Source of the DNA: Telmatactis stephensoni
Lineage: Eukaryota > Cnidaria > Anthozoa > Actiniaria > Isophelliidae
NCBI GenBank assembly: GCA_029948255.1
Contig: JALIZF010001915.1
Coordinates: 1,240,001-1,304,000, forward strand
Length of the DNA: 64,000 nucleotides
Direction of reading: 5' to 3'
A program made the translations under genes and the position numbers. Of this stretch, positions 39,801 through 48,741 are shown in pieces; positions within the stretch are counted from its first letter, which is position 1; each line of letters starts with the position of its first letter. Below the pieces are notes generated by a model. The model was not told the DNA's origin. It saw only the letters and a program-made list of their open reading frames with translations, and did not search any database.

Positions 39801-42800
39801 AAGAAAAGCTACATACAGAGCAGATTTCGTATGAGTGTGAAACGTACCGCGCCGTGCCGTGGTCGTGTCAGTACTGTGATGTCTATAAAAACATTCCAAA
39901 TTCCTGCCGTAACCGTGCCGTGACCGTACGCGTGTGATGCCGTTTTCACAGTCATACGGAATCTGCTTTATACGTACACTGATTATATTTGATAACGTAT
40001 AATTGATACGTGAAATACAATAGAAGGCTTGATCTAACGTTCCCTACCCAGCGAAGCCGCCACCATTTCTCCTAAGGACATGCACCTTTATTAACAACAA
40101 CCCGTCCGCACTGAGGGAACATCATCTTTTTCATATCTCGTCCTTAAAATGCTCTCGGTAAGACTTCAGTTGTGCGCTTGCTTGGTTTCTGATACCTTCA
40201 AGACGATGTCCGCCATACAAAAGAGCGTGTTCGCGCCTTTGTTTTGAGGGCGCGCCTTTTTGTTCATAATATATAGCTGAATTCATATTGGAGACGAAAA
40301 ACCGTCTTGGACGGGAAACTCGTCTTAAACTCGTTCTCAATGAATAGCTTAGTTAGTATCAGATGAAATTTCATCAAACTACTTTGAAGACGTCTGAAGA
40401 CGAGTCTCTCGTCCAGTAGTCTACAAGGCGGTTTTCCGTCTCGAATTGTGAATTCTGCTATTGCCTCAAATTCTTGGGTTGCATGTGACGTTACGACAGC
40501 CATCTTGGATGAACTTCAACAAAAGATTTCTCATGGTAGCGTCTCTTGTTTGTTCGTCCAACATGGCTACCCCATTCATTGTCTTTTGATTCCGAAAGGA
40601 ATGGATGAAACCCAGCAATAGTGGGGTGAGTACTCCTACTCCTACTCAGATGCTACTTTATTAATTACTAGTTTAATGACTCACCTTCTATGATATCACC
40701 ACGCTCTACTTGTAACTCTCCACCCCTACAAGGTGCATAGTCCTTAACTGCAATATATCTTTTACGACCGCCATCATAAAGTCTCTTTCTCACTGTAGCA
40801 GCGCCTGATACTATCTTTACTGGAGGAGCCATTTTATCTGATGGGTACTGCACATCACGAGATCGATTCTTCTGTAATAGTCATTAATAATAACAAATTA
40901 TAAATGATATTTTGATTACAGTATCGATGAAACATTTATTTCTAACTTCTTTCCTAGTGACAATTCTATCCGTGAATTTTATTTTTGCTATACAGCGAAA
41001 CCACTCTTGGGACCCTGGAAGGTAATGTTTATGTAAGCAAATATATTAGCCTACGTAGCGGTCCTCTTAAATGATATTTTGATACAGTATCGATGAAACA
41101 TTTATTTCTAACTTCTTTCCTAGTGACAATTCTATCCGTGAATTTTATTTTTGCTATACAGCGAAACCACTCTTGGGACCCTGGAAGGTAATGTTTATGT
41201 AAGCAAATATATTAGCCTACGTAGCGGTCCTCTTAAAAAGGCCCTCACGAGGGTCGCTTCACAGGTTACAAGTATATATTTGGGACTTTGAAAAGTGGTC
41301 ACTATACAGAGGGTGGTCGCTTAAAGGAGGTCCGTTATTTAGGTTCCACCGTTGTAATAGGTTCCACTGGTGGTCATGATTGTGAGCGATGCGCTGCATG
41401 TGAGATCTCTTATTGTCACTGAGCAACTGAGCAATGTTGGTGATTCAGTCAGACAGTTGATGATGACGACAATGATGATGATTATTATTATGATGACCAT
41501 GATAAAAAAAGTAATGTCTACAGGTTCTCTGGAGAGAAGGAAGAGGTGGAAATGTAGAGCCTCAGTCTCCATTTTCCTTCTTCCCTCATCCCCACTTCCA
41601 CCCCTTCCCAAAGAACCAGTAGACCAGTAGGCAGGCTAATGAGATGACAATCATTAAGTAACAATGACGATATTGTTATTGAAAATAAAAACTATGAACA
41701 GCTTGAGCCAGTGCCCTTTACTTGTTAATGATAAAAATCACAAGAATAAACCCAATGATTATAATCCTAATAATGGGATAATGATTGTAAGAATTAGAAA
41801 ACTTATTATCACCATACCTGCGCGCGTGATCGTCGCTCATTGACAGTCAAATCAACAGATTCAGGGTCAGAGTAGTACGATGACTCAGAGTTAGTTGAAC
41901 ACACTGATGTACTACGCTGTAAACGACCATTTACTGGTCCATTCTCTTCTAAAGATATAGTACTACTCGATCTATGGCTGCTGGACGATCTTGGTGAAGG
42001 GGGGAGACTAGAGTCGCTTTTGTTAGAGTGAGTGTCCGATGATGATGATGATGGAAAGAGTGAACTCGCTCGAGGTTTTGTAACAGATTTACGTCTTCTA
42101 GTGCTGTACGTTGGTTTCTCTGTGTGTTTGACTGCAAGAGAAAAACTTTCAAGTTAAGGAGACTGAGACTAATGGAGACTCAGGTCCACATCAGCAATAG
42201 CTGCCATTTTTTCCAACCTGCTCAACCAAATAAAGTATGTATGACCAATATCCAACAGTTAAATGAACAGCAGGCACAGTTCACCACTGAAGTGGATGGC
42301 ACGAGGTCCACATTAAAACGTTTTCTTACGCGCGCTCTGATTGATCGAGAACCGTGTGATTACAGTATACACGCATAGATGACGTCATTGAATCTTACGC
42401 ATGCTCTGATTGGTTGAAATGCTTCTATGAATTTATATATTTAACAAAAAAATTCCATTTTTCCGTGGGTCTGGGATCTGAAGATGCACAGAGGACGTCA
42501 AAATGTGGTGAAAACAGCAGTCCGCCACTCGATTTCGTTTCGTCGCTTACTTTTTTTGTTCTCACCACATTTTGACGTCATCTGTTCATGAATAGATTGG
42601 AGTACAGACGCACAGAAAAATGGAATCTATTTGTTAAATATCACACAAGTATGCAAAAAACACTGCTACGCTTAAAAATAAAGTCAATGTATTTATCAAC
42701 CACGTACTTATCTGGCCATCAGAAAACCTTCTTATAAACTCTGCAAGTTCTTTGTTGCCAGCAACAGCTGCCACCTACAGACAAAACAGTTTTTAACCCT

Positions 42801-45800
42801 GAGTTCATCTGGTGTTATCAAGACAGTTTATATACACCTAATCTAAAAAACGTTGTCGCAACAAGTCCACAGTGTACACTCCAAGACTGCAAAGGATTTT
42901 GGTAGTTTTCTAGTAGTTAATATAATCATAGCATGTTTTGGTTGCATTAAACACGAATACAAAAGGCTTAATTGCTCATAACGCTTGCTAGGAAAGACAG
43001 TGAATAGATTAAAGAATAACTACCCAAATCTTTTGCAGTCTTTGAGTGTACACTGTGGACTTGTTGCGGCAATGTTTTTTGGATTAGGTGTATAGTAATT
43101 CAAAACATTTGTTTTTATCTTATTTTATGCAATGGGAAATGGAAACTGGGAAGTGAAAGGGAGCTAGCATACCTCATAAGCTGATTGGTTGGCATAGTTC
43201 AGTATATCTCGTCTTGCACCTCTAAATAGGAGAACTCTTGCACAATCCTCCTGAAATAACATTACATTCATCGTCAGATAAATATAATTTCCAATTATGA
43301 AATTGGAAATAATGAAATTATAAAAGTTCTTATGATTAATCTTCTACCGACTTTTTTACTTAAAAGTACAACAGTTTTCACATGACTGCGAAAAAAGTGT
43401 GTACCATACTGGCCTGTTCATTGTTCCACGGCTGTTTGCTTAGAGCTATTTTCGTATGAGTGGGAAACTTACCGCGCCGTACCGTGACCGTGTCAGTACC
43501 GTAATGTCTATAAAAACATTCGAAATTCCTGCCGTAACCGTACCGTGACCGTGCCGTTTTCCCAGTCATACGAAACCTGCTCTAAACGGTGCCTAAGCCC
43601 ATTCCAGTGTTTTCTATTGTCTCAGACAATAGATAAACATCGTTCATAGTTTGAGTAATGGCTTGTTTTAAATAGATTAGACAAAGCATGGTATGGTGGT
43701 TTCACAGTCAAATGAATACTGTTGTAATACAATACTTACATGATTGCTAAGAGCAGTGATATGTAGAGCTGTATTTCCTGATGCAGTTGTAGCATCAATG
43801 TTTGCTCCATAAAACAATAAGTGTTCTAGATGTTGAACAAGACCCTTCTTGCATGCCTGGTAAAATCATTACATACAACATATCAGAGAGAGGTTGCTTT
43901 TCAATAGCCGAATTCCGAGATAAACTACACTTGCTACACACAAATGAATCAAGACAAGGCTATGTGCATAAAGCTCAGTCATTCGTAACAAGACAAAAGT
44001 ATTAGCATGTGCGTAGTACATGTATCGTTCTAGATCCTTTATATATCACAGGTGAAGCATGCCTCAAAACTGGCCTATGAATTAAAATTATGATTTTGTG
44101 GACATATTTCCACATTTGTATGCCATTGTTTGGTTTGTATTTTGTTGGGCAAGTGAAGTCAAAGTGGCCCAGTGGGTAAGGGTACCAAGACGCATAACTG
44201 AACAGTCACAAGCTCAATTATTGACTAATTGCATTGTGTCTTTATCACCACTGCTGCATAGATAAGTGTACAGATAAGTACCAGCTTGCTGGGGTAAAGT
44301 TTAAGATACAACTACATTTAACAATTATTCCACGAAAGTCTAATGAGCTCATAGGCCAGATGAGGCACCAGTCAGCGCCGAGTCGGCTATTAGGCCCATG
44401 TACGACGCAGATTTGAGTGGAATAATTGTTTTATTATATACACATCCACTGGATTGTGAGAAATATAGAATTTTAATATGTTTTCAAGTTTAAAAAAGTG
44501 AAATAACGTTGGCGAAACCTCCGCCATTTTGTTTACTTCTCTACTCACGGGATAGAGCTGATATCCCTAGTAGTAGAGGAACCAAATCAGAGCGCGTGAT
44601 TGCTCATATCCAGTGGATGTGCTAATCATAATTAAAGTAGTATACCCGCTGATGTAGAAGCTAGGAGAGAAGGACAGCAATTTTCACTTACATGATGTAT
44701 TTCTTGCATTCCCTGGTGATCTGATACACCGGTCTCAGCATGTTCATTCAGTAACAGTTCACAACAGTAAGGATCACCTCCATGTAATACACTGTAGTAC
44801 AAAGGTGTTAGGCCCTATTACACAAACAAAAGGTCAATACAGATCATATGTCTATAAAGATACAAAACTTTCATTTTTTATACATTAATACACATTAACA
44901 CAGCAGACAAAGTTAAGGTCAAAAATGTCCATAGTTGCTGTAGCCTGTTCTAGATACCTTTGGGTCTTTGATGTTTGGTGGACAACCCAAATCAAGAAGA
45001 ATCTGTTGAGAGAACAATGTATCAATTAAAATCAATTCTAATTAGCAGAGTCCTGCAATTTTGCCGAGATCAGTCAGAGGTGACCAATAATAAGCCAGTA
45101 AGCTTCTAAAAATTTATTTTGAAAACTTATTCACTGTTCTGCAACTCGATCAATGTTTACCTTGGTAGAATGACTCTTGCCAGCCACAGCAGCTTTATGC
45201 ATGGGTGTCATCCCGTCACCAGCTCTATAGTCAAGATGAGCTCCTCCATTGACTAAGGCAACTATCAGGTCCTGCCTATCATCACTTATTACAGCTGTTG
45301 TTAATGGGGTTTCTGAAATAGCAATCAAACATTACACCTTTAGTAGTGATTCATCATTGATCAATAACAATCATTAATACATCAATCAATTATGGTGAGC
45401 AAGGAATGTAATAAAACGAAATAAGAAAATATTAAAGACCAGATGAATGAGTTTATGAGTATTCAAATGAATGGATGAAATCAATAAATTTAATTAATTA
45501 ATTAATTAACACAAATGGATAAATGAATGATTGAATAAGTAATGTATATGAACAATTTATTGAGATGGGAAGGAAGGAAAGAAGGATCGAGGATGGGAGG
45601 GAGGAAGTAAGGTGTTTTTACAAGAGAAAATGAAAGAGAAAAGGGAGAGAGTGTGGAAGGAAGTGAAAAAAAGGAGGAAGAAAGTAACTAATTGAAAGTA
45701 AAAGGAAGTGAAAAGTATGGTAAAAGGGAGAACTAAATTCAGTTAATGGTTCTATATGCAAACATACCTCCAGTTTTATCATCTTGAAAGTTTGGATCTA

Positions 45801-47686
45801 AACCTTTCTCTGTCCACTTAGATACTTGAGCCACAGAGTTGGATGACACATATTCTAGTAACTTCTTTAGATTGGACTGAAATTAAACACCATTAAATCA
45901 TATAAACAACAATGCTGTCAAACATAATTTCATGTATCTCTGTATGGCCCAAGCCAAGAATCAAAGCTTGATTCTTGGGATGGTACTCATATGTATAAGA
46001 TTGATCACTAAATGACAATACCTTTGTGTGTACTTTTTGCAACGTTTTGCCATCATATTGCAATGATTTATAAACTCTTCTCTTGTATTTGAACTATAAA
46101 TAATGAAAACAAGTTAGTCAAACTTTTCAAGGTTGGAGAACTAATTAAAAACAGTTTCACATACAGAAAACAAATTCTAATAGCAAACCACAAACAAGCA
46201 GGAATCTTACAAAGTGAACATCGAGGTAAATATCTAAATTTATTCAAAACCTTAATGAGAACCCCAAACGATTTGAGGCATGTACTTTGATCTGTCTCTG
46301 ATATGATCAAGCCTTATGGACCCAAAGAAGCTGTCAGCAATTAAGCTTTTAAAGCTTATCTAAACTGTCCATTTATATGGTCTACACTAAATTCTAATGC
46401 ATTCCCATGAACATAATGATGCATATGTACCTCTAATTCTGCAGGATGACTTCTCTGTGGATAGTCCCTAAAGGTTCTCTCTTCATCCATAAATTTCCCT
46501 GATTTGCCATTGTAAGGAGGCTCATAAAATCCATAGTTAAACACATCTTTGACTCCCTAAATATAACAGAAAAAAATCTTATAATCACTGCTATAACCTC
46601 TACATGTACAAACAATCTCCTAACAGTAATAATCAAAGGAGTGCATTACTGTAAATGTGGAATATTCCATGGATGCTCCCTGTACCAGTTTGTCTCATTT
46701 GCAGTCAGTGCTTTATGCACCAGACCTTTGGTTTATGTTGTGTTTTGTTAATAATAATGTGAGAGGACACGCTCATGCAAGCAAATCTTCACAGATAATT
46801 AACAAAACATAACATGAGCAAAAGCTCAAAAGCATACAAATAATTATACACTGATCTACATTGTATATACTGCATAATGCTCATACCTTTGCTAATTCAT
46901 TGACAACTTGGATCTTGGCATACCATATTTTATCATCAATATCAAAGATAAATCCTTTCTGTAAAACAAAAACAACATCACTTTAATAATTACTGTAACT
47001 AGACTAATAATGTATTGCTGCATTGCTAGCAGCCTTGAGTGCAAAAATTGACCCCTGTTTCACACTAAATGTTATTGGAGTCCAAGAAATTTAAGAAATA
47101 CAAAGTATTGTCATCTATGCCTTGCTACTGATCAGTTCCAGCTAGTAACTCAACACATTAAATGACATGGCTGGGATTTAGTACCAATCTAAGGCAGGCT
47201 GTATATTGCCAGTGTGTTATGTGTAAAAGGTTAATTCAGCACATCATCATCATCACCATCATCATTGTGATACTTTAAGACATGTAAGTGTATGATCCAT
47301 TGCAGTTTCTCTGTTAAATTTTAATTTTTTTTGTTTTTTTTGTTTTTGTGTTTGTTTGTTTGTTTGTTTGTGTTTGTTTTTGATGTGTGTTCTCTTGATT
47401 TCTGCAAGCCTTACTGCCAAACAGCACAGACAAAGCTCATCTTTTCAAATTCCTGACTCAACACTAACACAGCCCAAGTTATCATGCTATCATTTATTCA
47501 TAAATACTTGGAAATCACTATCAAGTCTACATGTACTAATCTAAGATCATTGTATAAAGATAATATTCCTAATACCTTGAGCAGACCCTCTTGTAGTTTT
47601 AAACTAACTTCCACCTGCAAACCTCGTGATTGTTCACCACCATAAGCATGGCCAGACTTGTAATCATCCCTCATTATATCCACCAT
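26636..47686 (-). CDS. SHANK: SHANK scaffold protein (SH3 and multiple ankyrin repeat domains)
   Basis: Master scaffold of the postsynaptic density in vertebrates; in other animals it organises actin-linked membrane signalling complexes. I assembled 21 coding exons whose phases all fit, giving about 1748 codons, similar to vertebrate SHANKs. Domain order: SPN/FERM-like N terminus (about 5-130), ankyrin repeats (about 160-355), Ser-rich linker, SH3 (about 485-550, split by a 6.5-kb intron), class I PDZ (about 595-690, with GFGF loop and the helix-B histidine), very long Pro/Ser-rich exon (about 728-1667) with PPPVPPKKK and three PPxxF motifs, and C-terminal SAM (about 1680-1745). Exon HAETGVSDHQGMQEIH and exon VQHLEHLLFYGANI are nearly identical to vertebrate SHANK. 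The large exon has two compensating frameshifts. The start was chosen at 47686 because the codon run upstream meets a stop two codons earlier. Unrecognised 5' UTR exons may lie further right. Confidence 0.95.
27226..27296 (-). repeat. Dispersed ~70-bp repeat, inverted relative to 24345-24415
   Basis: Blocks CCCAGGGTC, AAGTCTTTGG and CACTTTACAGGGCTTAGTCC recur in the opposite orientation in RPL10A intron 3. Lies in the SHANK intron before the SAM exon. Confidence 0.65.
27353..30173 (-). CDS. SHANK: SHANK exon 20 (large proline-rich exon) with two compensating frameshifts
   Basis: 2821 bp. Reads DAVYSHEEPASYQVDSV from acceptor TTGTTGCAG in one frame down to a TAG at 29617-29619. It then reads in another frame (IVATPVSSTVSYVEERGPGA to PRPSLGSSN) down to about 29186-29206, and then returns to the first frame (TSPTKVKTSPKKSSKPAVVP) to donor GG|GTAAGT. 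The first break needs one base added within 29617-29632 (an AAACC run), the second needs one removed within 29186-29206 (an AAA run). The net change is zero, so the entry and exit phases agree. Contents: serine-rich start, polyproline stretch (about 29015-29110), HAHLLAKAVAARAARLANEA helix-like segment, cortactin-type KTPPPVPPKKK (28567-28599), and PPMDF, PPPEF and PPIGF at 27547-27561, 27481-27495 and 27424-27438. Confidence 0.93.
30212..30437. mobile_element. GC-rich MITE in SHANK intron 19
   Basis: The left TAAGCTTTGCGTAAACGGAA and the right GGGAAACGGCAGACGGC-type complement (reverse) form imperfect inverted ends around a GC-rich body that stands out from the AT-rich intron. Boundaries are approximate. 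Confidence 0.55.
30546..30658. repeat. (CAAAA/CGAAA)n low-complexity tract
   Basis: Pentamer-based A-rich array in SHANK intron 19. Phe/Val/Leu-rich and Lys/Thr/Asn-rich ORFs across it are repeat translations. Confidence 0.9.
30889..31037. mobile_element. TAGAGCAG-family MITE, copy 2
   Basis: TAGAGTCGTTTTCGTATGAG at the left faces CTCATACGAAAACGACTCTA at the right. The interior has GTAATGTCTATAAAAACATT and CCGTACCGTGACCGTG. TA borders. Inside SHANK intron 19. Confidence 0.85.
31205..31294 (-). CDS. SHANK: SHANK exon 19 (post-PDZ, STTLTL motif)
   Basis: 90 bp encoding KVPPPPPQRDPSTTLTLGRM and RTSSRPSLF; PPPPxRxPSTTLTL is a SHANK hallmark directly after the PDZ. Acceptor TTATACAG, donor GTAAGA, ends phase 1. 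Confidence 0.94.
31343..31530 (+). mobile_element. tRNA-derived SINE, copy A (head truncated)
   Basis: Starts GCAAGTGTAGCTCAGTTGGT, a perfect pol III box A, but the box B part seen in copy B is missing. The body AAACGGAGCACTGATGGAAA through GAACTACCGACGCTAAATAT is shared with copy B at 31969-32230. Confidence 0.75.
31580..31681. mobile_element. TAGAGCAG-family MITE, copy 3 (short)
   Basis: TAAAGCAGTATTCGTATGAG faces CTAGTCATACGAAATTTGCT plus CTA. It is about 100 bp and lacks the central ATGTCTATAAAAACATT block. Confidence 0.7.
31761..32298. mobile_element. ACACCTATTTC-family element, copy 2, carrying a nested SINE
   Basis: The left end is TACACCTATTTCAAAAAATG plus GTGTCGG; the right end is CGTTTTTTGAAATAGATGTA. 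The SINE at 31969-32230 lies inside it, so this DNA element predates that SINE insertion, or both were copied together. Confidence 0.6.
31969..32230 (+). mobile_element. tRNA-derived SINE, copy B
   Basis: Box A TGTAGCTCAGTTGGTTAGTG and box B GAGTTCAATTC are spaced as in a tRNA. The first 21 bases (GCAAGTGTAGCTCAGTTGGT...) are duplicated head to tail. Body and tail match copy A. It is not a functional tRNA, because no acceptor stem closes. Confidence 0.82.
32457..32571 (-). CDS. SHANK: SHANK exon 18 (PDZ end)
   Basis: 115 bp encoding VNDEDVSTATHSHVVKLIQR and SGESVKLKIVTVPLNIVN; acceptor ACCCATAG. The histidine opening helix B (HSHVVKLI) marks class I specificity. The donor G|GTTATG is non-optimal but is the one giving the phase 1 needed by the next exon. 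Confidence 0.85.
32649..32773 (-). CDS. SHANK: SHANK exon 17 (PDZ middle)
   Basis: 125 bp encoding QTPRLNFKPSKEFPALQYIG, EVEPGGEADCKGVQNDDFII, E; FPALQY is a SHANK-type PDZ signature. Donor GTATCT, ends phase 0. Confidence 0.95.
33206..33413. mobile_element. MITE with TAAAGCCCGGTTTACACGG ends
   Basis: TAAAGCCCGGTTTACACGGT faces ACCGTGTAAACCGGGCTTTA with inner GATATGTCG/CGACATATC, and TA at both borders. It is 208 bp, in SHANK intron 16. Confidence 0.85.
33418..33480. mobile_element. Fragment of TAGAGCAG-family MITE
   Basis: Only the right part remains: TTCACAGTCATACGTAATCT plus ACTGG, abutting the previous MITE. Confidence 0.45.
33504..33622 (-). CDS. SHANK: SHANK exon 16 (PDZ start)
   Basis: 119 bp with PRVVILNRGRAGFGFQMRGA; GFGF is the carboxylate-binding loop. 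Acceptor CCTTAG, donor GTAAGT, ends phase 1. Confidence 0.93.
33678..33921. repeat. GTCGCTTA-type element remnant with (TTG)n
   Basis: CAACCTCTCATAACCGACCA at the left and GTCGCTTACTAGAGG...GGGAGGTTC at the right look like degraded inverted ends around a TTG microsatellite (about 33802-33850). In SHANK intron 15. Confidence 0.5.
33933..33996 (-). CDS. SHANK: SHANK exon 15 (SH3-PDZ linker)
   Basis: 64 bp encoding GKGRPKTLFGRPPSLSGMFA then KK; acceptor TCTTGCAG, donor GTAAGT, ends phase 2. Confidence 0.88.
34074..34169 (-). CDS. SHANK: SHANK exon 14 (second half of SH3)
   Basis: 96 bp encoding VLYVGDRGFWEGRIDNRTGW and FPSVCVEELKKG; acceptor TTCTACAG, donor G|GTACTT. GFWEG and TGWFP are the SH3 ligand-groove signatures. 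Phase 1 to phase 1. Confidence 0.95.
34434..34489. repeat. Perfect short hairpin
   Basis: About 24-bp arms (AAGTTTTCAATAGAATATTC... inverted) around a 7-bp loop in the SH3-splitting intron. No flanking duplication recognised. Confidence 0.75.
36162..36348 (-). CDS. SHANK: Alternative first exon of SHANK (internal promoter isoform)
   Basis: An ATG-initiated coding exon, MSTSTTATANEPKFRKRSLS, FRDKKKWRLGRTKSLHEAPS, NEEFSWVRKDMYACEDGSLT, DD, ending in donor G|GTAAGAG in phase 1. Phase 1 is what exon 14 (34074-34169) requires, so it can replace exons 1-13 and join directly to the second SH3 half. An in-frame TGA lies 12-13 codons upstream, so it behaves as a first exon rather than an internal one. 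The peptide is strongly basic with RKRSLS and RTKSL sites resembling basophilic kinase targets. The product would lack SPN, ankyrins and the first SH3 strands. Vertebrate SHANK genes also use internal promoters. No transcript evidence was available. Confidence 0.68.
39157..39407. repeat. ~120-bp tandem duplication
   Basis: TTCCATGTAGACGTTTGATG...GATAGGA occurs twice, with a third partial start at the end. The second unit has a short deletion. Confidence 0.8.
39815..39970. mobile_element. TAGAGCAG-family MITE, copy 4
   Basis: CAGAGCAGATTTCGTATGAG faces CAGTCATACGGAATCTGCTT. The interior has GTGATGTCTATAAAAACATT and CCGTGCCGTGACCGTA. Confidence 0.82.
40440..40620. repeat. Dispersed repeat shared with 58296-58432
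   Basis: GTTGCATGTGACGT, ATCTTGGATGAACTTCAACA and AATGGATGAAACCCAGCAAT occur in the same order and orientation at both loci. Family unknown. Confidence 0.7.
40685..40871 (-). CDS. SHANK: SHANK exon 13 (first half of SH3)
   Basis: 187 bp encoding KNRSRDVQYPSDKMAPPVKI, then RKRLYDGGRKRYIAVKDYAP and GGELQVERGDIIE; donor GTGAGT, ends phase 1 inside the SH3 fold. Confidence 0.95.
40901..41236. repeat. 167-bp tandem duplication in SHANK intron 12
   Basis: Two almost identical units (40901-41067 and 41068-41236) beginning TAAATGATATTTTGAT and ending GTAGCGGTCCTCTTA. Confidence 0.9.
41818..42131 (-). CDS. SHANK: SHANK exon 12 (Ser-rich linker between ankyrins and SH3)
   Basis: 314 bp. Begins KHTEKPTYSTRRRKSVTKPR (vertebrate counterpart ETPSYAKRRR), continues as a serine-rich linker with a run of Ser codons, and ends LTVNERRSRAQ; acceptor CTCTTGCAG, donor CAG|GTATGG, ends phase 0. 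Confidence 0.92.
42437..42642. mobile_element. Foldback MITE with GTCAAAATGTGGTGA arms
   Basis: TATTTAACAAAAAAATTCCA and GACGTCAAAATGTGGTGA are inverted as TCACCACATTTTGACGTC and TGGAATCTATTTGTTAAATA. In SHANK intron 11. Confidence 0.75.
42708..42774 (-). CDS. SHANK: SHANK exon 11 (last ankyrin)
   Basis: 67 bp encoding VAAVAGNKELAEFIRRFSDG then QI; acceptor GTCTGTAG, donor GTACGT, ends phase 1. Confidence 0.9.
42831..43093. mobile_element. ACACCTA-family MITE, copy 3
   Basis: TATACACCTAATCTAAAAAA plus CGTTGTCG faces the inverted TTTTTTGGATTAGGTGTATA. Long arms include CAAGTCCACAGTGTACACTC. In SHANK intron 10. Confidence 0.82.
43173..43250 (-). CDS. SHANK: SHANK exon 10 (ankyrin)
   Basis: 26 codons: EDCARVLLFRGARRDILNYA, NQSAYE; acceptor TATTTCAG, donor GTATGC, phase 0. 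Confidence 0.95.
43441..43584. mobile_element. TAGAGCAG-family MITE, copy 5
   Basis: TAGAGCTATTTTCGTATGAG faces CAGTCATACGAAACCTGCTC plus TA. The core is GTAATGTCTATAAAAACATT. In SHANK intron 9. Confidence 0.87.
43740..43856 (-). CDS. SHANK: SHANK exon 9 (ankyrin)
   Basis: 39 codons: ACKKGLVQHLEHLLFYGANI and DATTASGNTALHITALSNH; acceptor TTACCAG, donor GTAAGT, phase 0. Confidence 0.95.
44162..44335 (+). mobile_element. tRNA-derived SINE of a widespread marine-animal type
   Basis: GTGGCCCAGTGGGTAAGGGT resembles a box A head and CACAAGCTCAATTATTGAC a decayed box B. The body has TTGTGTCTTTATCACCACTG and AAGTACCAGCTTGCTGGGGT, a combination I recall from SINEs of many marine invertebrates. In SHANK intron 8. 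Confidence 0.55.
44438..44622. mobile_element. MITE with CACATCCACTGGAT ends
   Basis: ACACATCCACTGGATTGTGA faces ATATCCAGTGGATGTGC with a noncoding interior. In SHANK intron 8. Confidence 0.65.
44692..44814 (-). CDS. SHANK: SHANK exon 8 (ankyrin)
   Basis: 41 codons: GLTPLYYSVLHGGDPYCCEL, LLNEHAETGVSDHQGMQEIH, H; donor GTAAGT. One of the best conserved stretches against vertebrate SHANK. Confidence 0.95.
44958..45002 (-). CDS. SHANK: SHANK exon 7 (ankyrin, 15 codons)
   Basis: ILLDLGCPPNIKDPK with acceptor CTCAACAG and donor GTATCT. A 45-bp microexon-like exon, phase 0 at both ends. Confidence 0.9.
45161..45312 (-). CDS. SHANK: SHANK exon 6 (ankyrin)
   Basis: 152 bp encoding ETPLTTAVISDDRQDLIVAL, VNGGAHLDYRAGDGMTPMHK and AAVAGKSHSTK; acceptor TATTTCAG, donor GTAAAC, ends phase 0. 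Confidence 0.95.
45400..45767. other. SHANK intron 5 low-complexity sequence
   Basis: An ATGAATGA/AATTAATT-rich stretch followed by a GGAAGGAAG-type purine tract (about 45565-45735). No coding signal. Confidence 0.5.
45768..45876 (-). CDS. SHANK: SHANK exon 5 (SPN-ankyrin linker)
   Basis: 109 bp encoding SNLKKLLEYVSSNSVAQVSK and WTEKGLDPNFQDDKTG; donor GTATGT, ends phase 1. Confidence 0.95.
46022..46093 (-). CDS. SHANK: SHANK exon 4 (end of SPN)
   Basis: 24 codons, FKYKRRVYKSLQYDGKTLQK then VHTK; acceptor TTATAG, donor GTATTG, phase 0. Matches FRYKRRVY...LHTK of vertebrates. Confidence 0.95.
46431..46556 (-). CDS. SHANK: SHANK exon 3 (SPN)
   Basis: 42 codons with FNYGFYEPPYNGKSGKFMDE, a strong SHANK signature; acceptor TTTAG, donor GTACAT, phase 0. 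Confidence 0.95.
46887..46958 (-). CDS. SHANK: SHANK exon 2 (SPN)
   Basis: 24 codons, KGFIFDIDDKIWYAKIQVVN; acceptor TTTTACAG, donor GTATGA, phase 0. The WYAK block corresponds to WVAK in vertebrate SHANKs. Confidence 0.9.
47576..47686 (-). CDS. SHANK: SHANK exon 1 (start; SPN domain)
   Basis: 37 codons from MVDIMRDDYKSGHAYGG to LQVEVSLKLQEGLLK, donor AAG|GTATTA, phase 0. TAA lies two codons upstream of the ATG. The tail aligns with the first strand of the vertebrate SPN domain. Confidence 0.8.
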
Positions 47687-48704
47687 GCATTATCCTTGAA
47701 TATAATACTTCTACTCAGGTTTAAATACTACCAATACAAGCTGTAACTATGCACAGAACTCCAGCAACTTTCTCATCTCTCAAAAATTCAACCTGGAAGG
47801 AAAAACTTTGAGGTCAAAGACATTTGTATTTCATAGAAAGATTTGGCTGCTTGGAATAAAATAATTTGATGAGTTAAAACAGATTTTACACATTTCCATA
47901 ACAAAACAACACATTAAAAGTACAGTGTCATAGCACTAGCTTTTGAGATAGCATACAGCACAGACCAGTAGGTCATCTCATGGCACCCTGCTGGGCTTCA
48001 TTCTTCATGTGATGTCTAGCAATAATGACTATAGTGTACACTGCCAATACAGGTTCATCCTCTAAAATGTTTACCATCAACACACATATTCTAATACTGA
48101 GAGAAATGTCAGGTGACTAGACAGAAATTGTTCTATAATAAAGGAGCCACAATTGATTTATTATTGATCATGATGTACAGTATAATATGGATGCATTATT
48201 AAATACTAACTAGAATCAGGAATTGTAATATATGCTTTCAAAGATAAAGCTATTTTCCTGAGAATCATTTGACACTTTTACTTTCTTTGCATAGTCATGC
48301 ATTTCAACATGAACAACCTTTTTGACAATGACTGTTAGTATCTACCAATAGACCATTTTTCGAGTTTGTTCATACCACTGTAAAATTAGACAACAGATAC
48401 ACTGGCCCTAGGTTAGCCTCGAGTCAATGTAGATTATTTAAAAATACAAGCAAGAAAAGCAAAAAATTTTGACTGAGAACAATAGAGAAATTGATTTCAA
48501 TCCCATGGCTCTTTCCTGAAAAGGAGGATAACCCTGCATAAATGTGTCTTTTTTCAAGAAGCTCAGCAGACTCTAGCAAATGGAAACTGGACTATTGGTT
48601 GTACATTTAGTTTGTAATGAAAGCTAGTTGGGAGAAAATATTTTTGGTACTGGGGAGTCATACAGCAATGTAGCCACAATACCTGACTATATTTTCTCCA
48701 GCAC

Positions 48705-48707
<3 letters not shown>

Positions 48708-48737
<30 letters not shown>
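48708..48737. repeat. (AAT)n microsatellite
   Basis: Ten uninterrupted ATA/AAT units. Confidence 0.95.

Positions 48738-48741
<4 letters not shown>

Larger units (their letters stand above)
34170..40684. other. Long SHANK intron splitting the SH3 domain
   Basis: 6.5 kb. Contains the alternative first exon (36162-36348), a hairpin (34434-34489), a ~120-bp tandem duplication (about 39157-39407), a TAGAGCAG MITE (39815-39970) and a dispersed repeat near 40440-40620. Apart from these I see no exon-like sequence. The region from 36349 upward is the presumed internal promoter; I could not identify a specific core motif. Confidence 0.6.

Noticed and set aside
47732..47792. Candidate SHANK 5' exon with CTTCCAG acceptor and GTAGTA donor
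   Set aside because: The gap to exon 1 would be only about 45 bp, no good acceptor precedes exon 1, and the encoded VEFLRDEKVAGVL has no SHANK counterpart.
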